DNA from: Actinomycetes bacterium
Lineage (GTDB): Bacteria > Actinomycetota > Acidimicrobiia > Acidimicrobiales > JAMCPL01
Reading direction: 5' to 3'
Length of the DNA: 14,136 bases
Assembly (NCBI GenBank): GCA_021846725.1
Contig: JAJZWK010000031.1
Coordinates: 1-14,136, forward strand
Both the position numbers and the translations under genes were made by a program. The notes below the pieces were generated by a model. That model worked only from the letters and a program-made list of their open reading frames with translations. It was not told the DNA's origin and searched no databases. This document shows, in pieces, positions 1 through 7,874 of the stretch; within the stretch, counting starts at the first letter, position 1, and every line of letters starts with the position of its first letter.

Positions 1-168
1 GCAGACTATTTACTTGCGCTTGATCCGGGAGCGGCCGTTGCAATTCAATATGGAATAGTGGCCCTACCAACAGATATACTCATCTCTCCATCAGGAAGTG
101 TCGTCACCCTGCATGTAGGCGCAATCAGCCAAAGTACACTACTCAAGTGGCTGCATTACACCAAGTAA
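1..168 (+). CDS. TlpA/ResA-like thioredoxin-fold protein, C-terminal end (partial)
   Basis: The frame is open from the window edge to a TAA stop at 166-168, giving 55 residues. The segment YGIVALPTDILISPSGSVV matches the C-terminal half of a TlpA/ResA-type thioredoxin fold: a cis-proline strand (LPT), then a beta hairpin of the form 'xxIxPxGxVVxxHVG', then a closing helix (SQSTLLKWL). Such proteins are normally membrane-anchored and act outside the cytoplasm in thiol-disulfide exchange, for example in cytochrome c maturation. The CXXC active site would lie upstream of the window, so redox activity cannot be confirmed. The last codons, the stop and 17 following bases are duplicated 66 bp downstream (see the repeat entry). 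The family call rests on one short C-terminal segment; a peroxiredoxin-like relative is possible. Confidence 0.6.
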   Translation, partial: ADYLLALDPGAAVAIQYGIVALPTDILISPSGSVVTLHVGAISQSTLLKWLHYTK

Positions 169-251
169 CTGACCAACTGAACACCATTGCAGGCGAGTTT
201 GTGGTCGTACCCCAGGCTGCATTACACCAAGTAACTGACCAACTGAACACC
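149..251. repeat. 37-bp exact direct repeat copying the 3' end of the TlpA-like gene
   Basis: Copy 1 is at 149-185 and copy 2 at 215-251, identical over 37 bp, with period 66 and a 29-bp spacer. Copy 1 contains the last 17 coding bases of the upstream gene, its TAA stop (166-168) and 17 untranslated bases. Copy 2 lies wholly in the spacer before the mutase gene. The flanks differ on both sides. I see no terminal inverted repeats or transposase remnant around it. Confidence 0.95.
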
Positions 252-318
252 TCGTCCTTCCGGTTACCTGCAACTAACCGTTTATACCTGTCAAGCCTCT
301 GCTCGTAATCATCGTTCA

Positions 319-348
319 GCTAACCGTAATACTGCTAACTGTAATAGT
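319..348. repeat. 15-bp imperfect tandem repeat just upstream of the mutase start
   Basis: Two adjacent 15-bp units, GCTAACCGTAATACT (319-333) and GCTAACTGTAATAGT (334-348), agree at 13 of 15 positions and end 11 bp before the mutase ATG. Each unit contains a TAATA(C/G)T stretch that could resemble a -10 element. No convincing -35 hexamer is placed for either, so a promoter or operator role is only a possibility. Confidence 0.8.
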
Positions 349-359
349 ATGGAATTGAT

Positions 360-2015
360 ATGCAAAATAAGACAGTTCCATCAAAGCATACATGCCCCGT
401 AGAGGAATGGCGACATGCATACGATTCCGAACGTAAGCGTAAAAACAACTTCCAGACCCTCTCGGGCATACCCCTCGAACCAGTATATGGTCCCGACGAT
501 GCTGAAAGACCCGGTGTATACCCTTTCACCAGGGGACCTTACGCGTCAATGTACCGTACCAAGCTCTGGACAATGCGGATGTTCGCAGGATTCGGCAGAG
601 CTGAGGATACCAATGAACGCTTTCTCAAGTTAATAGCAAACGGCCAGAGTGGCCTCTCGGTTGCCTTTGACCTTCCTACTCTCATGGGCAGAGATTCTGA
701 TGACCCGCGTTCTGAAGGCGAAGTCGGTCGTTGCGGAGTGGCAGTAGACACCCTGGAAGACATGAAGGTTCTCTTCAAGGATATAGATCTAGGTTCGATC
801 AGCACATCCATGACAATAAACGGCCCAGCTATCGCACTACTGGCAATGTACATAGCGGTGGCAGAGATGCAGGGAGTAAAACGGTCTGATCTTGCAGGCA
901 CTATACAAGCAGATATTCTGAAGGAGTACCAAGCTCAAAAAGAGTATATATTTCCACCAAGGCCATCTGTGCGACTGGTATCAGATATGATAAGTTTCTG
1001 TGCCGAAGAGATGCCCCTATATCACCCTGTATCAATATCTGGATACCATATAAGGGAAGCCGGAGCAACCGCAGTAGAGGAGCTGGCATTCACTCTATCC
1101 AACGGATTTGCGTATGTAGAAGAGATGACCAGACGGGGAATGGATGTAGATGACTTCGCTCCTAGGCTGTCGTTCTTTTTCAACAGCCATATAGACTTCT
1201 TCGAAGAAATTGCAAAGCTTAGGGCAGCCAGAAGGATCTGGGCACGCTGGATGAAAGAGCACTACCATGCCAAGAACCCTCTCTCCATGCGTTGCCGCTT
1301 TCATGTGCAGACGGCAGGATGCTCGCTTACCGCCACACAAGCCGAGGTGAATATAGCAAGAACAGCCATAGAAGCCATGGCCGGAGTACTCGGTGGAACC
1401 CAGAGCCTGCATACGAACTCAATGGATGAGGTACTATCACTCCCTACAGAAAAGGCGGCACGCATAGCACTCCGTACCCAACAGGTAATCGCCTATGAGA
1501 CCGGTGTAGCTGAAGTGGCTGATCCGCTTGGTGGCAGCTGGTACATAGAGAGCTTGACGGACGAAATAGAGAGAAGGGCAGAAGAGATATTCTCCAAAAT
1601 ACTGGAGATGGGAGACGGCTCTATTCTTGAGGGAGCTTACGCGGGCATAGAGCAGGGATGGTACCAGCGCATAATAGCAGAGTCAGCCTACAGACAAGAA
1701 CAGCGAATATCATCAAAAGATAGGATCATTGTCGGAGTAAACGACTTTTTTGAAGGAAACAACGAGGAGATTCCCATGTTGGTCATAGGACAAGAGAGTG
1801 AAACAGCTCAGGCGGAAAACTTGCGCCGCTTCAAATCGCAGCGTGACTCAATAGCAATAACGCAGTCCCTCGAAGCACTAAAGATATGTGCAGCAGGCAA
1901 CGACAACCTGGTTCCACCAATCATAGAAGCGGTAAAGGCAGGATGCACGGTAGGGGAGACCATGAATGCTCTGGCAGAGGTGTTTGGTACCTACGAGGAG
2001 CCGGTATTCACTTGA
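360..2015 (+). CDS. icmA: Adenosylcobalamin-dependent acyl-CoA mutase large subunit, isobutyryl-CoA mutase type
   Basis: This 551-residue protein covers the substrate-binding TIM barrel of the methylmalonyl-CoA mutase family and ends before the B12-binding domain, so it needs a separate small B12 subunit, which is not in this window. Recognisable family segments are YPFTRGPYASMY (54-65), SVAFDLPTLMGRDSDDPR (100-117), LAGTIQADILKEY (178-190), SISGYHIREAG (225-235, with the catalytic Tyr-His at 229-230), APRLSFFFN and GGTQSLHTNSMDE. Aligned from memory on the Propionibacterium enzyme (anchor H244 = H230), the specificity position Tyr89 is F75 and Arg207 is Q193. Those are the residues of isobutyryl-CoA mutase (Phe80/Gln198 in Streptomyces IcmA), not methylmalonyl-CoA mutase. 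The position that is Asp in 2-hydroxyisobutyryl-CoA mutase is A102. The expected reaction is isobutyryl-CoA to n-butyryl-CoA in the cytoplasm. The ATG at 360 has only a weak GGA upstream. Family call is strong; substrate call is an inference from two residues. Confidence 0.88.
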   Translation: MQNKTVPSKHTCPVEEWRHAYDSERKRKNNFQTLSGIPLEPVYGPDDAERPGVYPFTRGPYASMYRTKLWTMRMFAGFGRAEDTNERFLKLIANGQSGLSVAFDLPTLMGRDSDDPRSEGEVGRCGVAVDTLEDMKVLFKDIDLGSISTSMTINGPAIALLAMYIAVAEMQGVKRSDLAGTIQADILKEYQAQKEYIFPPRPSVRLVSDMISFCAEEMPLYHPVSISGYHIREAGATAVEELAFTLSNGFAYVEEMTRRGMDVDDFAPRLSFFFNSHIDFFEEIAKLRAARRIWARWMKEHYHAKNPLSMRCRFHVQTAGCSLTATQAEVNIARTAIEAMAGVLGGTQSLHTNSMDEVLSLPTEKAARIALRTQQVIAYETGVAEVADPLGGSWYIESLTDEIERRAEEIFSKILEMGDGSILEGAYAGIEQGWYQRIIAESAYRQEQRISSKDRIIVGVNDFFEGNNEEIPMLVIGQESETAQAENLRRFKSQRDSIAITQSLEALKICAAGNDNLVPPIIEAVKAGCTVGETMNALAEVFGTYEEPVFT

Positions 2016-2023
2016 TCTGCTCT

Positions 2024-2059
2024 ATGCAACTGAACCAATACATGCAATTGAACCAATAC
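2024..2059. repeat. 18-bp tandem repeat between mutase and sua5
   Basis: Two adjacent 18-bp units, ATGCAACTGAACCAATAC (2024-2041) and ATGCAATTGAACCAATAC (2042-2059), differ at one base. They begin 8 bp after the mutase stop codon. They lie upstream of both possible starts of the next gene (GTG 2068, ATG 2125). Each unit begins with ATG, but no open frame of interest follows except extensions into the Sua5 frame. Confidence 0.9.
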
Positions 2060-2124
2060 GTCAAGCTGTGATCATAGCCGAACTAGCCAACGACCCTTCT
2101 ATCCAACAAGGTATCCCTCCCTCA

Positions 2125-3171
2125 ATGAAATATCGTGCAGCAATACGACAGGGGGCAAAAATCATCCGCAATGGTGGACTGGTCAGCTTCCCAACTGAAA
2201 CTGTATATGGACTGGGGGCAGATGCAACCAACGCCAGTGCAGTTGACAAGATTTATCGAGTAAAAGGACGGCCCAAGGACGACCCGCTAATCGTGCATCT
2301 AGGCTCAATAGATGACCTGGCCGGTATTACTAATAGTGAATCGCACATTATGGATACAGCACTGGAATTGGCTGGCATGTACTGGCCGGGGGCGTTGACA
2401 ATGATACTGCCCCGCAAAGAAGGTGCAGTGGCATCCGAAGTATCTGCCGGACGTAGCACTATAGCAGTAAGGATGCCTGATCACCCTGTAGCGCTTGCTC
2501 TCATCAGAGCTGCAGGAGTGCCAATTGCAGCACCAAGTGCGAATCGTTTCGGGCATATCAGCCCGACTACCGGTGAACACGTTATATCTGATCTGGGTAA
2601 TGAGATAGACATGCTGATAGATACAGGCCATACACGCATAGGAGTGGAATCGACCGTAATTGATTTGACAGCAAGTACTCCCACTGTACTACGTCCAGGT
2701 GGAGTCACTATTGAAGAGTTACGCCGTACACTCCCCTCGCTTGCATACACACCAAAGCAAGTAAGAGACTCATCCTCATCTCCCGGAAGTTACCTTCGCC
2801 ATTATTCACCCCATACTCCATTGGTCATAGTGGGTGATTTCGACGTGGATACCGGCAACCGATCGTCGACACACGTAGCAGAAGTAATGAGCGAGTTGGT
2901 CGGTTCTCTCTCTGCTCGTGGTCTATCATCCACAGTAATAGCCACCTTTCCTGAGAAAGCAGATGACCTGGGTAACCTCGCAAGCAACCTTTACAGCTAC
3001 CTACACGCAGCAGATGCCGGAAAAGGTGACATCATACTGGCCGGATTCGTACGCGATGAGGGTATCGGCACAGCTATAAACGATAGGCTGTTCAGGGCAG
3101 CCGCTGGAAGAGTTGTAAATGATGCTTCACCCGCCACAGTTGATTTTATCGTCGAACTGGCCTCTCCTTGA
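2125..3171 (+). CDS. sua5: L-threonylcarbamoyladenylate synthase (Sua5/YrdC family)
   Basis: The protein makes threonylcarbamoyl-AMP from threonine, bicarbonate and ATP, the first step of the universal tRNA t6A modification; it acts in the cytoplasm with the TsaBDE machinery. With the ATG at 2125 it has 348 residues, the usual length for the two-domain Sua5 form. The YrdC domain shows GGLVSFPTETVYGLGADA (17-34), KGRPKDDPL (48-56), SANRFGHISPT (138-148), GVESTVID (173-180) and LRPGG (189-193). The linker SPGSYLRHYSPHTPL (219-233) matches the conserved SxGxxxxHYxP linker that closes over the active site, and a C-terminal Sua5 domain follows. The frame is open back to 1966 inside the mutase gene. 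I chose 2125 because the family normally begins about 17 residues before GGLVxFPTETVYG and because an AAGG lies 12 nt upstream. GTG at 2068 would add 19 residues. The gene follows the mutase on the same strand and may be co-transcribed. Confidence 0.95.
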   Translation: MKYRAAIRQGAKIIRNGGLVSFPTETVYGLGADATNASAVDKIYRVKGRPKDDPLIVHLGSIDDLAGITNSESHIMDTALELAGMYWPGALTMILPRKEGAVASEVSAGRSTIAVRMPDHPVALALIRAAGVPIAAPSANRFGHISPTTGEHVISDLGNEIDMLIDTGHTRIGVESTVIDLTASTPTVLRPGGVTIEELRRTLPSLAYTPKQVRDSSSSPGSYLRHYSPHTPLVIVGDFDVDTGNRSSTHVAEVMSELVGSLSARGLSSTVIATFPEKADDLGNLASNLYSYLHAADAGKGDIILAGFVRDEGIGTAINDRLFRAAAGRVVNDASPATVDFIVELASP

Positions 3172-3258
3172 ACCTCCTGACCGGTCTCACCTCTCCTAAG
3201 TCCATTGACCCTGAGCAGCCTGAGCCTCCCCTGACTGGCCTGTACTCTTCGAGGATGC
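3172..3258. other. Short convergent spacer between sua5 and purE
   Basis: The two genes converge here with 87 bp between their stop codons. I looked for a bidirectional terminator and see no stem of 7 bp or more followed by a T-run on either strand. The spacer is pyrimidine-rich on the + strand. Confidence 0.6.
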
Positions 3259-3765
3259 TTAACCCATAAATGATACATTCAGATCGCTATCTGATATTCT
3301 CGTATCATCAGCTATTTTGGATGCATAGGAACTGAGCAGCTCTTCTATCCTCTCATCAAAAACAGATATCATCCTTGCTGCCAAGATAGCTGCGTTGGCT
3401 GCCCCACCTATAGCAACAGTAGCTACCGGCACTCCCTTCGGCATCTGCACCATAGACAACAATGAATCCAACCCATCGAGATGTTTTAGCGCAACCGGAA
3501 CACCTATCACTGGCAGCGTAGTCGTAGCAGCCAACATACCCGGTAGATGTGCAGCACCGCCGGCACCGGCAATCAGCACCTGCAATCCACGCCCCCTGGC
3601 ACTACGGCCATACGCCAAAAGGTCATCAGGGGTGCGGTGTGCAGATATAATCCTTATCTCATAACCGATTTTCCACTCATCAAGCACATCTGCAGCCAAC
3701 TTCATCGTCTCCAGATCAGAACGGCTACCCATCACTATACCAACCTTTATCGTAGTAGATGACAT
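3259..3765 (-). CDS. purE: N5-carboxyaminoimidazole ribonucleotide mutase (PurE, class I)
   Basis: PurE moves the carboxyl group of N5-CAIR to C4 to give CAIR in de novo purine synthesis. The 168-residue length is typical. The signature GIVMGSRSDLETM (9-21) binds the substrate phosphate. SAHRTPD (41-47) carries the catalytic histidine (H43, equivalent to E. coli His45). AGAGGAAHLPGM (66-77) and GVPVALKHLDGLDSL (88-102) form the rest of the active site. The octameric enzyme is cytoplasmic. An excellent ribosome binding site precedes the ATG at 3765. The usual partner purK is not in this window: the next gene upstream on the same strand is a glucosidase 217 bp away, so purE probably has its own promoter. 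The tail after residue 145 is not conserved core. Confidence 0.96.
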   Translation of the reverse strand: MSSTTIKVGIVMGSRSDLETMKLAADVLDEWKIGYEIRIISAHRTPDDLLAYGRSARGRGLQVLIAGAGGAAHLPGMLAATTTLPVIGVPVALKHLDGLDSLLSMVQMPKGVPVATVAIGGAANAAILAARMISVFDERIEELLSSYASKIADDTRISDSDLNVSFMG

Positions 3766-3770
3766 AATTT

Positions 3771-3777
3771 ACCTCCT
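3771..3777 (-). promoter_or_regulatory. Strong Shine-Dalgarno of purE
   Basis: The minus strand reads AGGAGGT, 5 nt before the purE ATG. It is the strongest ribosome binding site in the window; most other genes here have only partial matches, which suggests purE is translated efficiently. Confidence 0.85.
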
Positions 3778-3982
3778 GGCGTCCTCACTCATTTATCCAA
3801 GCACTTATTACGTGAGACACATCTTAGCGCTACTTTAGTACAGTGTCCTGCAAATCACCATGGGTTCCCGCCAGCCACAGGTCAGACACTCACACGTTGT
3901 CGATTATGTGCGCAATCCAGCGAAAAACACCAGTAATCTAGAGGTAGTATCCGAAGACACAACTATTTGCAAGAAGAAACAC

Positions 3983-5491
3983 TCACTCCAGCACAGATAG
4001 GTCACCTCTGCGTAAACCTTCTATGACCTTACGATACTCCCCCGCAGAATCATATCCGGCTGAATCAGTAGGCAGGATCTTTAGCCCCCTCTCTCGATCT
4101 ATACCGTACAAACCGAGGCGCGGTTGGTAATCTCCCCACTCATAATTATCCATTAACGACCAATGAAAATAAGCCTCTATAGGTATACCCTCTTCTATCG
4201 ATCTCATAAGCACCTTGAGCGTCTCTCGAATGAATTGCGGTCGTGTCCATCCATCTCGACGTGGAAATGATTGCCCTCTCACTACCCTCGTAGACATACC
4301 GTTTTCTACTATCCAGATAGGCAAATCTGCAGTCATATTGGCACGCGCATAGTAATACAATCCCTGTGGATGAATTACATCATCCCAAGCCGAACGCAAC
4401 GGTAGCCACCACCGACCACCTGAAGTCTTTCTTCCAGGCAATACAATATGTCTGGATACTACGGGATTGTAATAGTCTATCCCCACCATATCCAGTGCAA
4501 TATCGTAAGGACTGCCATACAGAGTATCCAGGAGTGAGCTTCTTTCCAGCATCGCACGGAGCGGACTCTCTGGAGTGCTTCGTTGCGAACCATACCTACG
4601 TGAAGCAAGGAAGCTCTGAACGGCATTTCCTGCCCTCCCTGCCATCATGTGCTGCCTAGAGACCACCTTGGAGGCAACAGCTCTGACAATTTGCTCACCT
4701 CTACTAGGTAGTTCAAGAGTGTCATACCATATTCGTCTACGCTCCCCAATCCATTGACATACATCATCTCGATCTACCCCAAAAGCCCTCAGTGACAGCA
4801 GGTCTATAAGCATACGATCCAGTTCGTAGACACTCGCGCAAGCACTATTCGTCGTCACCATAGCATCAGGCTGTATCTCATGAATTGTTTCATACGCTTT
4901 GATATGAGAGGAAAGAAGGTTGGCTGCTGCTTCAAGCGACCTGGTAGCTGATTTTATACCAGGCGGGAACACTCCAAACAGATATGAGAGCATCACCAGA
5001 GCATTTGGCTCATTAATAGTGACCCAATGCGAACAGTGCTCAGATAGCCTGGAAACCACCAAGCGAGTATAGTCTGCAAACACTTCAGGAGAATTATCCT
5101 GAAGCCAGAAATCTTCACCAAGCCACCTGGGATGAGTCCAGTGACAGAGTGTAACTAATGGCTGCATCTCGCGCTCGACACAAGCCGCTACAATATCATT
5201 ATAGCGAGATAACGCATCGTCATCGATTACTCCGACCTTTGGCTGTATGCGTGCCCATTCCAGGCTGAATCTGAAAGCATCACACCCTGCAGCTTTAGCC
5301 AAATCAAGATACTCTTCGTAACGATTCCAGAAATCCACCGCAATACCGGATATGTCCTTGCGGCCAATCAATCCCGCCCTCTCCCACGAATAAAAGTTGT
5401 TCTCAGGCTCACCTGGACCATTTATTCCCCCTTCGGTCTGAAAGCTGGCAATTGCAGATCCAAAGTGAAACCCACTCGGCAACGTACTCAT
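3983..5491 (-). CDS. Glycoside hydrolase family 1 beta-glucosidase
   Basis: This is a 502-residue retaining GH1 enzyme. It starts with the typical FHFGSAIASFQTEGG (glycone-binding Q18), followed by FRFSLEWARIQP (73-84) and CHWTHPRWL (116-124, with H118). The acid/base glutamate is E161 in TINEPN. IVENGM (394-399) holds the nucleophile E396. FHWSLMDNYEWGDYQPRLGLYG (442-463) has E451 and W452, the pair that holds the glucose O4/O6 in enzymes acting on non-phosphorylated glycosides; the Ser-Lys-Tyr set of 6-phospho-glycosidases is absent. There is no signal peptide, so it probably acts on imported cellobiose-like or plant glucosides in the cytoplasm. Residues about 225-330 form a longer, less typical stretch before GIDYYNP. 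The ATG at 5491 has AAGG 8 nt upstream. It is divergent from the membrane protein gene. Exact substrate (glucoside, galactoside, fucoside) is not readable. Confidence 0.93.
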   Translation of the reverse strand: MSTLPSGFHFGSAIASFQTEGGINGPGEPENNFYSWERAGLIGRKDISGIAVDFWNRYEEYLDLAKAAGCDAFRFSLEWARIQPKVGVIDDDALSRYNDIVAACVEREMQPLVTLCHWTHPRWLGEDFWLQDNSPEVFADYTRLVVSRLSEHCSHWVTINEPNALVMLSYLFGVFPPGIKSATRSLEAAANLLSSHIKAYETIHEIQPDAMVTTNSACASVYELDRMLIDLLSLRAFGVDRDDVCQWIGERRRIWYDTLELPSRGEQIVRAVASKVVSRQHMMAGRAGNAVQSFLASRRYGSQRSTPESPLRAMLERSSLLDTLYGSPYDIALDMVGIDYYNPVVSRHIVLPGRKTSGGRWWLPLRSAWDDVIHPQGLYYYARANMTADLPIWIVENGMSTRVVRGQSFPRRDGWTRPQFIRETLKVLMRSIEEGIPIEAYFHWSLMDNYEWGDYQPRLGLYGIDRERGLKILPTDSAGYDSAGEYRKVIEGLRRGDLSVLE

Positions 5492-5710
5492 GAGTTGCCT
5501 TCTATAAAAGTATCAGTCGACATAATAAACATCTTACTCATATAGATAGAATCGCACATACGACATCACGTAAGTATAAGTTCGTAGGAGAAAGCCCCGT
5601 TGTATAAGTATTCTCGATTTGCCATAATGAAGAGATGAGTAATTCACAGTATGTACATATACGTATCGTGTCGATCATAATACCAACCAGGACAACGGTA
5701 AGATAGTTAT
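5492..5710. promoter_or_regulatory. Divergent intergenic region, presumed promoters for GH1 (-) and membrane protein (+)
   Basis: These 219 bp separate two divergently transcribed genes and must hold both promoters. The stretch is A+T-richer than the genes. It has the 8-bp palindrome ATACGTAT at 5659-5666 and two GTATAAG copies. I cannot place a confident -35/-10 pair or a sugar-responsive operator. Confidence 0.4.
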
Positions 5711-6949
5711 ATGGGAACCAAGCCTGCAAGCACGGTCAAGAGGTCGTCTGAGATGTCATCCGGAAGAGGGTTGCAGGTAGCCTTGGGGCTGATCTGGCTG
5801 CTTGATGGTGCACTGCAGTTCCAGCCATTCATGTTTACAAAGGGCTTTGTGAACCAGATACTTTTGCCAAGCGCTCAGGGCAACCCAGGTTGGGTAGCAG
5901 ATCCGACCATCTCGCTGGCACACTACATCGAACCCCATATAGCAGCTTGGAACGCATTCTTTGCCACGCTGCAGGTACTAATTGGAGTCGGTATAGCAGG
6001 TGGAGCATTGGCCAGGCGACCATCTATCATAAAAATAGCTTTACTGACTTCTATGGTTTGGGCGTTGATGGTATGGTGGCTGTCAGAAGGGCTTGGTGGA
6101 ATACTGCAGGGAGGGTCACCATTATCAGGAGCTCCTGGGGCTGTCATTCTGTACGGACTAATCGCTATACTCCTATGGCCATCGAGTGATCTCGTATACA
6201 CCTCGCCACGAATCAAGAAAACAGTTAATCGGTCTGCTGAAGGAAGAACATCAAGCCAGACCAGTAAAGGGATGCCAGACCAGGCACTCACCGCCGCTGA
6301 TGAATCAAGTCAGCCAACAAATGAACAAACTTCCACCGTCCTACTCAGCGAGGAAGAGACAATACAACTACTACCAAGCAAGCTAGACACAATAAGATAT
6401 TTCATGGGCGATCTAGTAAGTAGCGTAACAAGCAACACCGCAGCAAAAGTTATCTGGGCTACTCTCTGGATTTTCAACGGGTTTTTACTGCTGGAGCCCT
6501 CTAATCAAATGCCCCAAGCCGTCAGTTCGACAATTAAATCTGCTCTACCCGGACAGCCTGGATGGCTACATGGCCTGCTAAACAGCTCGGCAAACATGCT
6601 GTCAGGTACGGGGGCTTGGGTTGACTCTTTACTGGCAGTTGTCATGATCATAATAGGCGCAGGAGTAGCATTGAACCTTTATCCGCGGGTAATGCTATCT
6701 GTAAGTATTGTATTATCCCTCGCAATATGGATATTCGGCGAGGGGCTGGGAGGTATTTTAACCGGTCAGGGAACTGACCCGAACACAGGACCTCTATGGA
6801 TTATTCTTGCTGGTTGCCTGTGGGCACGGCTAATGCTTACGGAAAATCGTAGATCCCATCATGTTGCAACTGACCCATATCCCAATTCAGAGCAGACATC
6901 CATACAAGAATCTCGACGCGAGACCGTATATTCGGCAACAAGCACTTAG
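5711..6949 (+). CDS. Internally duplicated eight-helix membrane protein of unknown function
   Basis: The 412-residue protein has two homologous membrane halves joined by a hydrophilic linker. Half 1 (about 20-160) and half 2 (about 246-380) each seem to have four transmembrane segments: roughly 21-40, 85-101, 108-126, 143-157 and 247-262, 303-321, 328-343, 362-378. Both halves begin with a W-(L/F)-x-G-type helix followed by a 'GNPGW' or 'GQPGW' element (57-61 and 281-285). Both end with 'EGLGGIL.G' (126-134 and 344-352) before the fourth helix. The linker (about 165-240) and the C-terminal tail (380-412) are polar and Ser/Thr/Gln-rich. The topology faintly resembles DoxX-like four-helix proteins. 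I do not recognise a named family and assign no function. The ATG at 5711 is poorly supported by an RBS; ATG at residue 15 is an alternative. The gene ends with a short duplication around its stop (ACTTAGAG at 6943-6950 and 6957-6964). Confidence 0.8.
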   Translation: MGTKPASTVKRSSEMSSGRGLQVALGLIWLLDGALQFQPFMFTKGFVNQILLPSAQGNPGWVADPTISLAHYIEPHIAAWNAFFATLQVLIGVGIAGGALARRPSIIKIALLTSMVWALMVWWLSEGLGGILQGGSPLSGAPGAVILYGLIAILLWPSSDLVYTSPRIKKTVNRSAEGRTSSQTSKGMPDQALTAADESSQPTNEQTSTVLLSEEETIQLLPSKLDTIRYFMGDLVSSVTSNTAAKVIWATLWIFNGFLLLEPSNQMPQAVSSTIKSALPGQPGWLHGLLNSSANMLSGTGAWVDSLLAVVMIIIGAGVALNLYPRVMLSVSIVLSLAIWIFGEGLGGILTGQGTDPNTGPLWIILAGCLWARLMLTENRRSHHVATDPYPNSEQTSIQESRRETVYSATST

Positions 6950-6962
6950 AGACCCAACTTAG

Positions 6963-6983
6963 AGGCTCAGAGAATTAGAGCCT
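6963..6983 (+). terminator. Possible hairpin after the membrane protein gene
   Basis: AGGCTC (6963-6968) and GAGCCT (6978-6983) form a perfect 6-bp stem with a 9-nt loop, beginning 14 bp after the stop codon. No T-run follows, so it is at best a weak intrinsic terminator or an mRNA 3'-end structure. Confidence 0.3.
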
Positions 6984-7040
6984 GCCGATTCTTACGTATG
7001 ATGAGACAAACCTAGGTGACCACGCGGCTAATATGTACTC

Positions 7041-7874
7041 ATGAATACAAATAGCAACGGTGCTGGCAGCAACAACGAATCAACTTCCCCAAACGACCTG
7101 TATCGCCCCTTTACCCTCGCCATAGACATAGGTGGTAGTGGCCTGAAGGCAGCTATAGTGGACACAAGAGGTGAAATGGTTGCAGCACGAAAGCGTATGG
7201 AAACCCCTTACCCTCTTGATCCAAAACGGCTGGTAGATTCACTCTCCTTACTAGCAAGCGATCTGCACGCAACAAGTGGTGTCGACTACGATAGGGTGTC
7301 AGTTGGATTCAATGGTATGGTGCGTCACGGAATCATTATCACAGCACCCCAATTTTCTACAGTCGGTGGGCTCGGTACACCAATAGACGATGACCTTGTA
7401 AAAGCTTGGCATAATTTCAATCTAGCCAATGCACTTGAACGCACTCTCGAAAAACCTACTCGAGTTGCAAATGATGCAGACGTGCAAGGAGCTGCTGCTG
7501 TTACAGGTAAGGGACTTGAGTTGGTTATCACCCTAGGAACCGGCTGTGGAACTGCTATATTCTATGACGGCTCCCTCCTGCCACACATGGAATTTGCCCA
7601 CCATCCCATACATGGCAAGGAAACTTATAACGATTATATCGGTGACCAGGCTTTACGAACATTGGGCAATAACAGGTGGACAAAGCGCGTAATAAAGACA
7701 ATAGATATAATGCGCAATCTCATGTTCTTCGACATATGCTACGTAGGTGGGGGGAATGCAAAGAAGCTCACGCAGAAATTGCCAGATGACTGCAGCATCA
7801 TAGACAATTCCGCTGGCATCCTTGGCGGCATCAGACTATGGGATACGGGACATCTCGGTCTGACTGGCCACTAG
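7041..7874 (+). CDS. ROK-family sugar kinase, polyphosphate-glucokinase-like
   Basis: The 277-residue protein is an ASKHA-fold ROK kinase. After a polar N-terminal tail of about 22 residues comes the phosphate-1 loop AIDIGGSGLKAAIVD (27-41). VANDADVQGAA (142-152) carries the catalytic aspartate (D145). TLGTGCGTAIFYDG (164-177) is the phosphate-2 loop. EFAHHPI (184-190) matches the sugar-binding E-x-x-H motif, and YVGGGNAKKLT (234-244) is the adenosine/hinge segment. The zinc-binding CxCGxxGC motif of ordinary ROK glucokinases is absent, as in polyphosphate glucokinases, so PpgK (glucose phosphorylated with polyphosphate or ATP) is the best guess. The phosphoryl donor cannot be read from the sequence. 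It could phosphorylate glucose released by the GH1 enzyme encoded nearby on the other strand. The last codons and stop are duplicated downstream. Confidence 0.8.
   Translation: MNTNSNGAGSNNESTSPNDLYRPFTLAIDIGGSGLKAAIVDTRGEMVAARKRMETPYPLDPKRLVDSLSLLASDLHATSGVDYDRVSVGFNGMVRHGIIITAPQFSTVGGLGTPIDDDLVKAWHNFNLANALERTLEKPTRVANDADVQGAAAVTGKGLELVITLGTGCGTAIFYDGSLLPHMEFAHHPIHGKETYNDYIGDQALRTLGNNRWTKRVIKTIDIMRNLMFFDICYVGGGNAKKLTQKLPDDCSIIDNSAGILGGIRLWDTGHLGLTGH

Noticed and set aside
149..251. CRISPR-like arrangement of repeat, spacer, repeat.
   Set aside because: There are only two copies at each locus, the repeats differ from locus to locus, they include coding sequence and stop codons, and no cas gene is present.
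1966..2124. N-terminal extension of Sua5 back into the mutase gene.
   Set aside because: The extra residues read through the mutase end and the 18-bp tandem repeat, and do not resemble the family's N terminus.
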